In this document: in pieces, positions 54,872 through 63,942 of the stretch
How the letters are laid out: each line of letters starts with the position of its first letter
How positions within the stretch are numbered: the first letter of the stretch is position 1
Assembly: GCA_017647795.1 (NCBI GenBank)
Contig: JAGCJX010000023.1
Location: forward strand, 114,549 to 178,548
Reading direction: 5' to 3'
Source of the DNA: Bacteroidales bacterium
GTDB taxonomy: Bacteria > Bacteroidota > Bacteroidia > Bacteroidales > UBA932
DNA: 64,000 bases
Position numbers and translations under genes: made by a program
Notes under the pieces: model-generated
Seen by the model: only the letters and a program-made list of their open reading frames with translations
Told to the model about the DNA's origin: nothing
Database searches by the model: none

Positions 54872-57476
54872 ATAGCGATTGTAATTTAATCATTAGAGGG
54901 ACTTGCCAATCTTCAAGCTGCCCCTGTTTTAACATTCTTAAATACTTATAGCACCAATGTTGTTCATTAATGTTTAATGCATCCCACCCATCTAGTGCTA
55001 TCGTATCACATATTGACATATATGTCTGACGCCACTTATACTCATGCCTTGATATATCATGATATGGATAAGTTTCTTCTATACATCTAATAAATTCCAA
55101 CTCTTCAGTTGTTGCAGTACCACGATTACGCCTATATAACACATTATTCCAAAACCGCCTAAGCCGTTTTTCTTTCTCATCTACTTCTTCTCCTATAATA
55201 AAAGGATATCTGCCGTGCTGCTCTATGAACTCCTTGAATAATCGTATGCTAGTATCCAGAGAACGCACTATAACCATACTCTCCTCAGCAGGAATATAAG
55301 AAGCATCATATAGTCGCCCTTTAAGTCCGATATATTTCGTCTCTCCTTTTGTATACAACTCAAACTTGCCACTAGCCTCCAACATCAAATTTGCTTGAAT
55401 ACTTGAATTGGTCGAAGTGGCTCTAAATTGTCTAACATAATTGCCTATATCTTCCAATGCTGCTATTCGATCCGGTTGCATTAAAATAAACTCCTCCGCA
55501 AACTCTCGTATCGTGCCACCACGCATCTCACCCAGATTCCACTCATTTAAAGAGTATGTACGGCTCCTGCCCATCGGCCGAATATTGGGATTATTATGAA
55601 TACTTCCAACTAGACTATTTGCACCCTTACATTTTTGATTCGGATATTTTTCAAGCAGTACAGCATACATCTCTTCTGCAGTCATTGGAGCCCCATGTTC
55701 CCTAAGTATTTCTTCACAGATATCACCAAGCCCTCTATATGCATTACTTTCTAGTATTACAATATCACCATTCGTTATACAATCATAAAGCCTTAGTATT
55801 ATCTTCTTGCATTCATAGATGATATCATCTAGCAATGCTATTTGAATAGTGTCTGAAAAGAATTTCATGCAAAAAGATTGTAGATTCAGTTCAGATGCTA
55901 TTGTTCTCTTTTCTAAATATATCTTATCAAAGTGTTTAACAAATTTCTTGAAATCATAAACATTCACCAAAGTTACAGGGAGAATATTAAGATTAACTTG
56001 ATGTCCATGAGGATTATAAAAGACCTCTTCTATATCGCCAAGGATGATCCAGTCTCTACTTACCAATGATATTGTCCAGTAGATAAAATTATCTTGAAAG
56101 TTTGTGCGTTCTTTATAATTAATTTCATCTGACTTATGTGGAGTATATTGAGGCATCTCCCCTGTGCTACCAATAGACAGAATATAGCTTCTCAGTTGCC
56201 GCAATACCTTCTCTCTTAGCTGGCGCACCCTCTCACCTGTAAGATTTAACTCTTTACCAATTTCATCCCTGTGCCTAAGTTCCAGACCATTATAAATATC
56301 GAGCATGCCATAGAGGATACTATAATCCTTATTTGGCAGGTAATCAATATAGTGTTGAATTGTATTAAACAATGGGAAATAGCCTAGTTCATCCTCAAGG
56401 GCAATTATTTCTTGAACACTTTCCTTAGGCAAGGACAGACGACACCTATACTGTTCACACCTTGTTTCTTGTTCTGAATCTTCAACGGAAGAACTTGACA
56501 TTAAAGTCAGGAGTTCTTGCTTAAACTGCACCAATTCATGATTGGTTTTCCTTCCACAATTTCTAAAAGAAAAAAACAAGGAATCAGAAGACATAAAAAG
56601 CCCTAACATATTTTCATAAGAGCCATGACAATGTTCTATGATACCATCCAGAACATTTGCTGCTCTAACTGACAGCATTTCTCTCTTAGATTCTACTAAC
56701 AGTTTAAATTTTAAGACATCATCTTCTGTATATTTACCAATTCCCTCCGAACAAGTCGTATCTGCTTCAGGACGACTTAAATTAAGTTTATCATGTTTTG
56801 CTAATTCTCTAATCTCTTTAACAATTCCCCATATTATACCGCAGGATTTCCGTCCACAATTCTTTAAAGAATAAAGTTCAACACTCTTACAAGTGAGTAT
56901 CCAGTGTACAAATTCCAGCTTATTACCAAACGATTCATAACGAGCCTTAAGCACATTTGTACTTCTTACATCATTACACTTACTAAAAACCTCCTCGAAT
57001 AATGAGTATTGTCTTCCATACATCTGAAGATCATACGCAAGGTCTAAAAAAGCATTGATTACATTATCCTCAGCGCCCTCACAAATCGGTATAGAATCAA
57101 CCCCACTATATTCCAGCAAATTCTCTAATAAAATTTGTTTATCACCATAATAATGGATTAATCTATCAACAAATGATCTAACATTTGAATCCAAATGCTC
57201 AATTTTACGGTCTAAGACAGATGAATACTCTGCTGATGATTCACATAGAACAGGTGCGTCATTATTTTCTATCTCGGAATAGCCTGCAACTATTGACTGA
57301 TTTTCGGTCATAAACTCAGTCAACTCAGCCAACACCAACTCGCTTGCATCATTTAAGTTACACGAAGATAGATCCTGAATCGTGTTGAGATCATGTTCAA
57401 CACAATACAAGAAAGTCTCTCCGCTGATTGCACCGCTATCGTATAATTCAGATATGTCAATATTATCTTGCATCAT
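54864..57476 (-). CDS. 870-residue multidomain protein: alpha-CTD-like repeats, sigma-region-4-like HTH, HARE-HTH, helicase-associated-like tail
   Basis: I know no named family for the full protein. Two repeats near residues 178-225 and 269-323 share the motif NCGRK (206-210 and 306-310), like the helix-hairpin-helix of the RNA polymerase alpha C-terminal domain. Residues about 395-428 read like sigma-70 region 4 (EIGKELNLTGERVRQLREKV). Residues about 585-646 look like a HARE-HTH domain (MTAEEMYAVLLEKYP), known from chromatin and restriction proteins. The C-terminal 130 residues resemble helicase-associated repeats (FIEQHGRYPF, LRRFWNNVLYRRN). It overlaps dndE by 14 bases and the helicase gene by 8. 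A DNA-modification reader or loader for the helicase is my inference. Confidence 0.75.
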   Translation of the reverse strand: MMQDNIDISELYDSGAISGETFLYCVEHDLNTIQDLSSCNLNDASELVLAELTEFMTENQSIVAGYSEIENNDAPVLCESSAEYSSVLDRKIEHLDSNVRSFVDRLIHYYGDKQILLENLLEYSGVDSIPICEGAEDNVINAFLDLAYDLQMYGRQYSLFEEVFSKCNDVRSTNVLKARYESFGNKLEFVHWILTCKSVELYSLKNCGRKSCGIIWGIVKEIRELAKHDKLNLSRPEADTTCSEGIGKYTEDDVLKFKLLVESKREMLSVRAANVLDGIIEHCHGSYENMLGLFMSSDSLFFSFRNCGRKTNHELVQFKQELLTLMSSSSVEDSEQETRCEQYRCRLSLPKESVQEIIALEDELGYFPLFNTIQHYIDYLPNKDYSILYGMLDIYNGLELRHRDEIGKELNLTGERVRQLREKVLRQLRSYILSIGSTGEMPQYTPHKSDEINYKERTNFQDNFIYWTISLVSRDWIILGDIEEVFYNPHGHQVNLNILPVTLVNVYDFKKFVKHFDKIYLEKRTIASELNLQSFCMKFFSDTIQIALLDDIIYECKKIILRLYDCITNGDIVILESNAYRGLGDICEEILREHGAPMTAEEMYAVLLEKYPNQKCKGANSLVGSIHNNPNIRPMGRSRTYSLNEWNLGEMRGGTIREFAEEFILMQPDRIAALEDIGNYVRQFRATSTNSSIQANLMLEASGKFELYTKGETKYIGLKGRLYDASYIPAEESMVIVRSLDTSIRLFKEFIEQHGRYPFIIGEEVDEKEKRLRRFWNNVLYRRNRGTATTEELEFIRCIEETYPYHDISRHEYKWRQTYMSICDTIALDGWDALNINEQHWCYKYLRMLKQGQLEDWQVPLMIKLQSLYA

Positions 57477-57873
57477 AGATTAAGAATTGGTCTAGTCCTG
57501 AATCAATTTTATCAATTAAATAGTCAATGCCGTTAAGATTTGGGTTATCCAACAACTCTTTATTCATCAACTCCAGCCCATCATCTATGTGCATCTTGAT
57601 ATACTTAGGAATATCCTTGTCTGTTTTATATAGGTTATAATGAACGCATATCAATCCCAAATAGAATGGATAATTTGTTCCAAACAGAACACTCTTGCTA
57701 TACTCTTTCCCTTGGGAGTCCTTTATGTCATTTAAAGAAAGTTTGTATCCTTTTGACAAAGAATATGTCAACGCAATTCTTGCGACAACATTCTCCGCTC
57801 CCAGATTAAACTTCCTACTGAGATTTGTTACTACCTCTCGGTTTTGTTTAGATGTCTTTATTTGCGTAAACAT
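57463..57873 (-). CDS. dndE: DndE, phosphorothioation protein
   Basis: A 136-residue protein matching DndE by size, position and the helical core (NREVVTNLSRKFNLGAENVV, then ARIALTYSLSKGY). DndE proteins form oligomers that bind nicked DNA and are needed for sulfur incorporation. The frame is open to 57909, but ATG at 57873, one base after the dndD stop, is the natural start (MFTQIKTSKQNRE). Its end overlaps the 870-residue gene by 14 bases, tying the modification genes to the downstream module. Confidence 0.85.
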   Translation of the reverse strand: MFTQIKTSKQNREVVTNLSRKFNLGAENVVARIALTYSLSKGYKLSLNDIKDSQGKEYSKSVLFGTNYPFYLGLICVHYNLYKTDKDIPKYIKMHIDDGLELMNKELLDNPNLNGIDYLIDKIDSGLDQFLIYDAR

Positions 57874-57874
57874 A

Positions 57875-60013
57875 TTATGATAAAGTATCAAATAACTTCG
57901 AAGGCTCAACCTCTATCAGAGATGAGACTCCGTTATAGTTCTTAATGACGTATGATTTGTTAACATTCGGAAGAAGTGCCTCATACTCTCCAGCAGACAA
58001 CTCCTTACCCAACAGAGGGAATATTACTACCTGCTTTGATACCGCCGGATAGAACTTAGTAATAATATTCTTCGAATGAATGCTATCAAATTTCTGCAAT
58101 GGGCTATCAATAAACACTGGGAACTCTATATTAGACTCATCCACCAATGCTTTAAGAATTGCTGTCGCATATAATTGCTGTTCTCCTTTTGACAACTTTT
58201 CTTTATTGATTAGTTCACCTTTGCTATCCAACAGATTTATGTCAATAATATCTTCTTCCAAGTCAATTCTCACTTTGTGGATAAAGTCAGATTTATGCAT
58301 CAGGATATCAATTTCTGACTTTATCTTTGCCTCTAATGATTGCTTACGCTTATGACGCAATGTCTGCAGTAAGTCTGTCAATTCGGCTATTAAGCGTTCT
58401 GCAATAGCATCCTTTTCTTTATCAAGATCATCTACCCTCATTGTCTTTGACAATTCAGACAGCTGCTTCTTCTTTACAGTTAGTTCCTTATTCAGAACTC
58501 CAATCTTTTCCGAGATGCTTCTAATCTTCGCTTCTAGATCAGATATCTCATTCGAGACTTCATTCTTTTGTTTCCTCAACATTGCAACCTCAGCATTCTT
58601 ATCATCCTGCTCTGCAGCTTGAATCTTTTTCTGGGTTTTAATAAGGAAATTACTATTGTTTTTAAGATCCTTAACTAACTGCTTAAATGCAATGCTAAAA
58701 GAGAACCTTAAGTTATCGTACAGTGCTTGGAACTCATTAATCTCTCCAGCAGTATATTCTAACAACACCTTACAAGAAGTGTCCACTGAAGACTGAGCCG
58801 GAATATGATGGGCAAATGAATCATTAATAATGCTTGTCAATAATTCTATCTGCGACTCTGTTAATCCGACATTCTTAATATTACTAGTCAGTTCGTGATG
58901 AGTTGATCTCAATGCATATATAATAGCATCCGCATTCGCTGTCTTAGCCTTAGCGTCCTGCTCTGCTCGTAACTGATGACAAAGGTCATACAACAACTTT
59001 CCAGATATAGCAAAAGGAGCAAGATCCAACATATCACGAAACTTCTGCTTCATAGAGGTATTTGTCTCCTGCAAAGATTTAAGTAATGCCTTCTGCTTCT
59101 CAAGCTCCTCCATACTCATAGCATTTCCTTCTCGGATCAAACGCTCCTGCAGCGAATCATTCTCGATTTTCAAAGTAGCGATTCTTTCATCCATCGCAGC
59201 CCTTTCATCAATAGACTTGTCTATGCTTTGTTCTATTGAAGCGACCTCAGTAGACAACTTCTCTAACCTTGCTACACTTACTGAAGCACCTGTATTCTTT
59301 CTTAATTTAAGTCTTAAGTTTTCTAGAGTTCTTCTAATATCCTCGTACTTCTTAATGCCCAAAACTTCGCTATAAGCAGTACTCAACCTCCTCTTCTCCT
59401 CGACAGACTTCACTTCAGCCAAGTTCACTATCTTCTCTGCATCAAAGAAAAAGAACTTTGCTATATCTTTTGACAAGATGAAGTCATTTATAAAGATATC
59501 GTATCCAACCTCCTTTGCTAATTCGTTGACATGGCCATCAATCAACACCTCAACAACCTCGTTATCCAGAAAGTAATCGTATGTCCTACGGATGGATATT
59601 CTTCGACAAGGAATAGAAGGAATAAAGGTGTCAATTATATTAACTTCCACATAGCAATGAGCACAATCCTTTATCGCTTTCTGCTGCTCCGTATAACCCG
59701 TTTTTGCAATGTGCCTCCTTAAATCATTATCAAGTTGCATTGCAAGTAAATCAGCAGCTGAAGATTTATTTAGATTTAACTTGGAATAATTTTTATATCC
59801 CTGAGAATCATTGATTTCCCTACGAAACTTCTCATCTACATCTACCATCAATTTGCCATACAAGCACCAAACTAGCGATGTTAAGAAAGTCGTTTTACCA
59901 AATCCATTATTTCCTGCCAACACAAAGATATTCTTTCCGTTTTGTTCAAACGAAACCTTGTTGCATCCTTTGTATGCACGAAAATTTTTTAGTATGATAG
60001 ATTCAATAAACAT
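57875..60013 (-). CDS. dndD: DndD, SMC-like ATPase of the phosphorothioation machinery
   Basis: A 712-residue ABC/SMC-type ATPase. Walker A GNNGFGKT lies at residues 34-41. Long coiled coils fill the middle, the ABC signature LSKGEQQ is near 605 and Walker B VFIDSP near 635. DndD partners DndC, opening or nicking DNA with ATP during sulfur exchange. No CxxC hook is present, in contrast to the second ATPase downstream. The start codon shares one base with the dndC stop (TAATG). Confidence 0.92.
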   Translation of the reverse strand: MFIESIILKNFRAYKGCNKVSFEQNGKNIFVLAGNNGFGKTTFLTSLVWCLYGKLMVDVDEKFRREINDSQGYKNYSKLNLNKSSAADLLAMQLDNDLRRHIAKTGYTEQQKAIKDCAHCYVEVNIIDTFIPSIPCRRISIRRTYDYFLDNEVVEVLIDGHVNELAKEVGYDIFINDFILSKDIAKFFFFDAEKIVNLAEVKSVEEKRRLSTAYSEVLGIKKYEDIRRTLENLRLKLRKNTGASVSVARLEKLSTEVASIEQSIDKSIDERAAMDERIATLKIENDSLQERLIREGNAMSMEELEKQKALLKSLQETNTSMKQKFRDMLDLAPFAISGKLLYDLCHQLRAEQDAKAKTANADAIIYALRSTHHELTSNIKNVGLTESQIELLTSIINDSFAHHIPAQSSVDTSCKVLLEYTAGEINEFQALYDNLRFSFSIAFKQLVKDLKNNSNFLIKTQKKIQAAEQDDKNAEVAMLRKQKNEVSNEISDLEAKIRSISEKIGVLNKELTVKKKQLSELSKTMRVDDLDKEKDAIAERLIAELTDLLQTLRHKRKQSLEAKIKSEIDILMHKSDFIHKVRIDLEEDIIDINLLDSKGELINKEKLSKGEQQLYATAILKALVDESNIEFPVFIDSPLQKFDSIHSKNIITKFYPAVSKQVVIFPLLGKELSAGEYEALLPNVNKSYVIKNYNGVSSLIEVEPSKLFDTLS

Positions 60014-61344
60014 TATTTACTGTTTATATAGTTTTCTAATCTCTTTTCAATATCTCCCAATAAACCATTATTGTTCATCAAGATCGTCTTGCTTTTATGA
60101 AGTGACACCAAATCGTTGATTAGATGGTAGTCGTCCGGATTGTCCTTACAAACATTTTCTAGAATCAATCTCTCTTGATACTGCATGTTTTCCAAAGGCA
60201 TATTCCTCTTATAAACCTCATTGTATATTTCAGTTACCTTTGGGGAGAAAAATCCATCACGATACCAATTCATCTGGATTGCAACCAACTCTTGATTAGA
60301 TACCAACTCCATGTGAGGTTTGATCTTCTGTATTTCAAGTTGAGTCTCAAGAAGTCTACGAAGCATGTAAGTTCGGTATTCGAATGTGTAGTTTCCTTGA
60401 TTGTTACCATCCGCATCTACTGCTGCTTGTCCATTCCTTCTAGTCGCATATCTATTCTCCGAAACATTCCTACCTTCAACCATCTCATTCCTATATTGCA
60501 ACAAAGGCAACATCCAGTCATTACCACGCTTTACAAGAGCAGTCATCGACTTATCTTCCTTAACAACTGTACATACCCAGCAACCAAAACGACTCTGGCC
60601 ACATGCAGGCTGGCTTTTATCTGTGATCACAGTAGGACACTCATAGTCATCTGCTCTTGCATCAGCATAGATACTGAATAATTTATTATTATCATATCCC
60701 CAAGGAGATGGTTCATGACTAAGCACATACCATACTTCCTCAATGTCCAGATCCTTAATTGGAGCGTAGTTATAGGTATTCGGATTCAAAGGATGCTTAG
60801 TCAGTCTCTTGCCCTTAATTTCATGACGCTCAATTGTCCTTGCTCGTGTCGCACTCTCGGATTTTCTCGTTCCTATCAACACAATGGCTTCTCCTAAAGC
60901 ATCAACCTTATCAAGAATGAATTGTGAGGTAGGCTTAATCTTAAGGCGTTCTGTACACCAACGAAAAGCGTTATTCGGCACAGGGTAACCTTTACCCAGA
61001 AAACTAATCCAAAAACTATCTTCCAACAACGGAGTCGTAACTTGAACTTTTATCGGCAGTTCCTGTTCAATTGCTGCTGAACGGATATAATCCAGTACTT
61101 CTGCAACATAATCTGTGATGATTGGATTCTCAACCAGAGTATCATTATTTACAACGAAAACTGGTCTTTTCAACGAATCTTGCCCATACTCCTGTCGGAT
61201 CTGAAGCAATGCTCTCCACACAAAAGTCAGAACAGCAGTTGAATCCTTACCACCGCTATAACCAATAATCCAAGGAATATTATTATCATTTTCCAGATAT
61301 TGTTCCTTAATATCGGATATTATACCATCTATTTTTTTTGACAT
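60013..61344 (-). CDS. dndC: DndC, PAPS-reductase-like sulfur transferase
   Basis: A 443-residue iron-sulfur enzyme of the ATP-pyrophosphatase fold that activates the DNA backbone and passes sulfur to it. The PP-loop is GYSGGKDST (residues 28-36). Candidate 4Fe-4S ligands are Cys130 (FRWCTERLK) and Cys248, Cys255, Cys258 (ACGQSRFGCWVC), matching the DndC pattern. It is the first gene of the eight-gene operon. No DndA/IscS cysteine desulfurase is found in the window, so a host enzyme encoded elsewhere probably supplies sulfur. Confidence 0.93.
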   Translation of the reverse strand: MSKKIDGIISDIKEQYLENDNNIPWIIGYSGGKDSTAVLTFVWRALLQIRQEYGQDSLKRPVFVVNNDTLVENPIITDYVAEVLDYIRSAAIEQELPIKVQVTTPLLEDSFWISFLGKGYPVPNNAFRWCTERLKIKPTSQFILDKVDALGEAIVLIGTRKSESATRARTIERHEIKGKRLTKHPLNPNTYNYAPIKDLDIEEVWYVLSHEPSPWGYDNNKLFSIYADARADDYECPTVITDKSQPACGQSRFGCWVCTVVKEDKSMTALVKRGNDWMLPLLQYRNEMVEGRNVSENRYATRRNGQAAVDADGNNQGNYTFEYRTYMLRRLLETQLEIQKIKPHMELVSNQELVAIQMNWYRDGFFSPKVTEIYNEVYKRNMPLENMQYQERLILENVCKDNPDDYHLINDLVSLHKSKTILMNNNGLLGDIEKRLENYINSK

Positions 61345-61680
61345 GACAAATTCTTACTAGTCTACAAATATAGCCTCATAGTGTGCCAAACAGCAGCACA
61401 AATCTCAAAAATCTCATCCTACGAAGACAATTCACTGAAAGATACAAAGATAATGAATTTTCCCAATTTTCTCAACTCCGATATCCTCCCTCACAAAAAA
61501 CAACGTAACACATTTTCAAATATAATTCTCGCCTAATTTCTTGACTTACAACTACGCGAAATCCCACATATTCCTGAGTTAAGGTTATTGAAACCGGATT
61601 TAAACACAAATGCTTTCAATTCCGGTTTCTAATCAGCGTCGAAATAAGTGTTACTTCTTCAACCCATTTCCTTTAGACTG
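61345..61680 (-). promoter_or_regulatory. 336-bp intergenic region upstream of dndC
   Basis: No gene is seen. A TAnnTTTG match (TATATTTG, 61372-61365 on the minus strand) lies 20 bp before the dndC start and may be the operon's -7 element; no -33 box is at consensus spacing. The region also holds the inverted repeat at 61590-61629 and is the natural place for a DndB-type operator. Confidence 0.4.
61590..61629. repeat. Inverted repeat upstream of the dnd operon
   Basis: GAAACCGGA (61590-61598) pairs perfectly with TCCGGTTTC (61621-61629) across 22 bases. There is no T-run, so it is not a standard terminator for the gene ending at 61681. It could be an attenuator or an operator. Confidence 0.55.
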
Positions 61681-62766
61681 CTAAGGCATAGTCACCTCCT
61701 TCATCTTGATCTCCACTTTCCGGATGCTGTCTTTAGCCCTTTCACGGCATTGGCTGAGAGTCGGTATCTTGGACGCATCTGCACTATAGACATTTCCATT
61801 AGACTGTCTATGATAGTTCCTGCCGTCATCGCCGTAGAAAAGATACTCAACTCCTGAGGATGTGCTCTCCTTTTCAAAGCTGGTGAATCTTATGCGAGAC
61901 ATCTTCTGCGAATTGATGAATTCCTGAATCCGCAACTGCAGTTTCAGATCAACAACATTACCATGCGACGTCCATATCTCCCGATCACCCAATGAGTTCG
62001 CAGAGGATATATCCCTAACGTCACGACTATATGTACTGAACACCTTGGCGCTTGGACAGATCTGCAGAGCCCCGCAATCACCGCCATATTCACAATGTCC
62101 AGTTACCAGTTCATCATATCCGCCATAAGTCGGAAGTGATTCAAAATACTCCGGCTTAAAGTCAGGTCCCAATGCCACTAATATGACTTCCATTATTCTT
62201 TGTCGGGACTGCTGTTCACGAATCTCCTTAGCCTTGCGCTCGAGAGCATCCGGACTGCTGATCAGTTTATCATACTCCTTCACCTTAGGACGATACTCCT
62301 GGATCACATCCCACATCTGTTTACGGGTCGGTTCATCATCCACTTTGATGGCGCTGGCAACCCTTAACCTATCCTTTGCCACCGCTGACGCAAAGTATTG
62401 TTCCTCCTCTTTGGTATTATAGCCTAGCGGCCCCTTCTCCGGTGGAAATCCCAACGAAGGCAAACCATCAGCTTGCTTCTGACGTTGCTGCAACACAGCA
62501 TCACGATTACTGATCTGTAAATCCAGATATCTACAACGATTCTTTTTCTGTGACACGTCACTATTGAGGTCTTCTATAAGTTCCTCCTTGCGAGTGTAGT
62601 AGCCATCCACTACGGATGCAGATGTCTCAGCCTTCTCGGCTTCGTCCATCTCCTTTGTTCTTTCGATGATCTCTCGAGCGAAGTCGATCAGGTCATCGTG
62701 GGTGACAGTGTAGCAAACTGTCGTACCCTCTGTCGCCATTGCTGGCATGGTAAGAATCTTTGTCAT
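61681..62766 (-). CDS. Unrecognised island protein, 361 residues
   Basis: The frame is open to 62838, but ATG at 62766 (MTKILTMPAMATEGTTVCY) looks like the real start. The N-terminal segment YTVTHDDLIDFAREII resembles the N-termini of small proteins in Bacteroidales mobile elements. A charged helical region follows, then a cysteine-containing part (TGHCEYGGDCGALQICPSA) and a beta-rich C-terminus (VEYLFYGDDGRNYHRQ). Function is unknown. A counted line inside it is about 45% G+C, richer than the dnd operon, suggesting a different origin. Confidence 0.6.
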   Translation of the reverse strand: MTKILTMPAMATEGTTVCYTVTHDDLIDFAREIIERTKEMDEAEKAETSASVVDGYYTRKEELIEDLNSDVSQKKNRCRYLDLQISNRDAVLQQRQKQADGLPSLGFPPEKGPLGYNTKEEEQYFASAVAKDRLRVASAIKVDDEPTRKQMWDVIQEYRPKVKEYDKLISSPDALERKAKEIREQQSRQRIMEVILVALGPDFKPEYFESLPTYGGYDELVTGHCEYGGDCGALQICPSAKVFSTYSRDVRDISSANSLGDREIWTSHGNVVDLKLQLRIQEFINSQKMSRIRFTSFEKESTSSGVEYLFYGDDGRNYHRQSNGNVYSADASKIPTLSQCRERAKDSIRKVEIKMKEVTMP

Positions 62767-62883
62767 TTTACAATCTTTTTTAAGTTGATAAATGACCAAT
62801 CTCTTAATGGGCCCTATAAAAAAATCAGCTGCTCCCAACCCGGGAACAACTGCAAATTGACTAAATATCCAAACGATTACTAT

Positions 62884-62908
62884 CGAATTATCGAATCGCG
62901 AATCGAAT
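62884..62908. repeat. Four CGAAT direct repeats
   Basis: CGAAT begins at 62884, 62892, 62899 and 62904, giving four copies within 25 bases in the gap between the two unrecognised genes. The last two are directly adjacent. It could be a regulator-binding array upstream of the 361-residue gene. Confidence 0.45.
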
Positions 62909-63016
62909 TGCTCTTATTCTGCGATAAAAGGTGCTATTGCCTGATGAATCTTTATACGGATGGCCCCTGAATTCTACTTTACTTCCTCACTATTTAAGTA
63001 GTAGCTTAGGGTTGAT

Positions 63017-63646
63017 CTATTGCATTGTGACGAAGTCAACGAATTCTTTCTGCATCCACTTAATAATGCAATTTTCCATTGAAAGAGCATAGTACAAAGC
63101 TGCCTGACGCTTTCCAGCCGGGAGGTCTGAATCGCCGCCAGTCATCTCATCTACTATTATTTCCAGTATTGCTTCCGCCGTATTTTCATACTTGAGTTTT
63201 CCTTTCAGATAGTCCAATACATTCTTCTTATCCTCTTCTTCTGACGCACTTATTGTTTCCCTCAGACTTAAATAATCCTCGTATGTAAAATACTGTCCTC
63301 TGAAATATTCATTTATCAGATCATCGCTGGTCAAAACCACCCTCACCAACCGCTTTGCTTCCCTCTTCTTCGCTTTCTTTGGATTCTTATCTTCTTCTGT
63401 TTCCATGTAGAAGGAGTTCTTCCCCAGACAGGCATTACGCAAGTCTGCAGGAAAATCGGTAATAAAACGCAGATGCTTCCCTTTCCTGAAAACAAAAGAG
63501 AGATAGCTATATCCTTTATCCTTAAAAATCTTAAAGAAGTCGTTCCAAGTATCGTAGTTATCTGCAATCGTCCAGACTCCGGCAAACAGAGCCATAGCTG
63601 CAAATACGATGAAAAAGATCTGTATGATTGTTTCAAAATCCAGCAT
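63017..63646 (-). CDS. Membrane-anchored island protein, unknown function
   Basis: A 209-residue protein with one N-terminal membrane helix (about residues 5-27, IIQIFFIVFAAMALFAGVW) and a charged cytosolic part. It has a lysine-rich stretch near 86-98 (KNPKKAKKREAKR) and a helical C-terminus (QAALYYALSMENCIIKWM). I do not recognise the family. It is transcribed towards the 361-residue gene, 250 bp away. Confidence 0.55.
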   Translation of the reverse strand: MLDFETIIQIFFIVFAAMALFAGVWTIADNYDTWNDFFKIFKDKGYSYLSFVFRKGKHLRFITDFPADLRNACLGKNSFYMETEEDKNPKKAKKREAKRLVRVVLTSDDLINEYFRGQYFTYEDYLSLRETISASEEEDKKNVLDYLKGKLKYENTAEAILEIIVDEMTGGDSDLPAGKRQAALYYALSMENCIIKWMQKEFVDFVTMQ

Positions 63647-63942
63647 AGTTATGGTTTTAATGATTTATTGACGATTACTAAGGAATCGCGTGTTTTCAAT
63701 TTATGACATAGGCAGAACGCCCAAACGCTTTACAGCAAATTCCGGGCTGAACAAGCAATCTGGAAATATACCTACCTGACTTTTCACCTCGAACTTGTTC
63801 CATTTTGGAACATATTCCACTTCAAGGACTCTAAGTATCGTTAAAACGATATTTTCCCAAAATAGCAATCTTATCGTATTATTTACTAACGCCTATAATA
63901 CCCTACATACCTAGGCAATAATCCAGCATTACTACAAAAATA
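63647..63942. other. 296-bp intergenic region with two inverted repeats
   Basis: No gene is seen. It contains TGTTCCA-TTT-TGGAACA (63796-63812) and TATCGTT-AA-AACGATA (63836-63851), two near-perfect palindromes 23 bp apart. This is the usual look of operators between genes. Confidence 0.5.

Noticed and set aside
49790..57476. Labelling the extra operon genes as dptF/dptG/dptH
   Set aside because: Sizes and visible domains (PLD-helicase, hook ATPase, HARE/HTH protein) do not match what I know of those families, so the names would be a guess.
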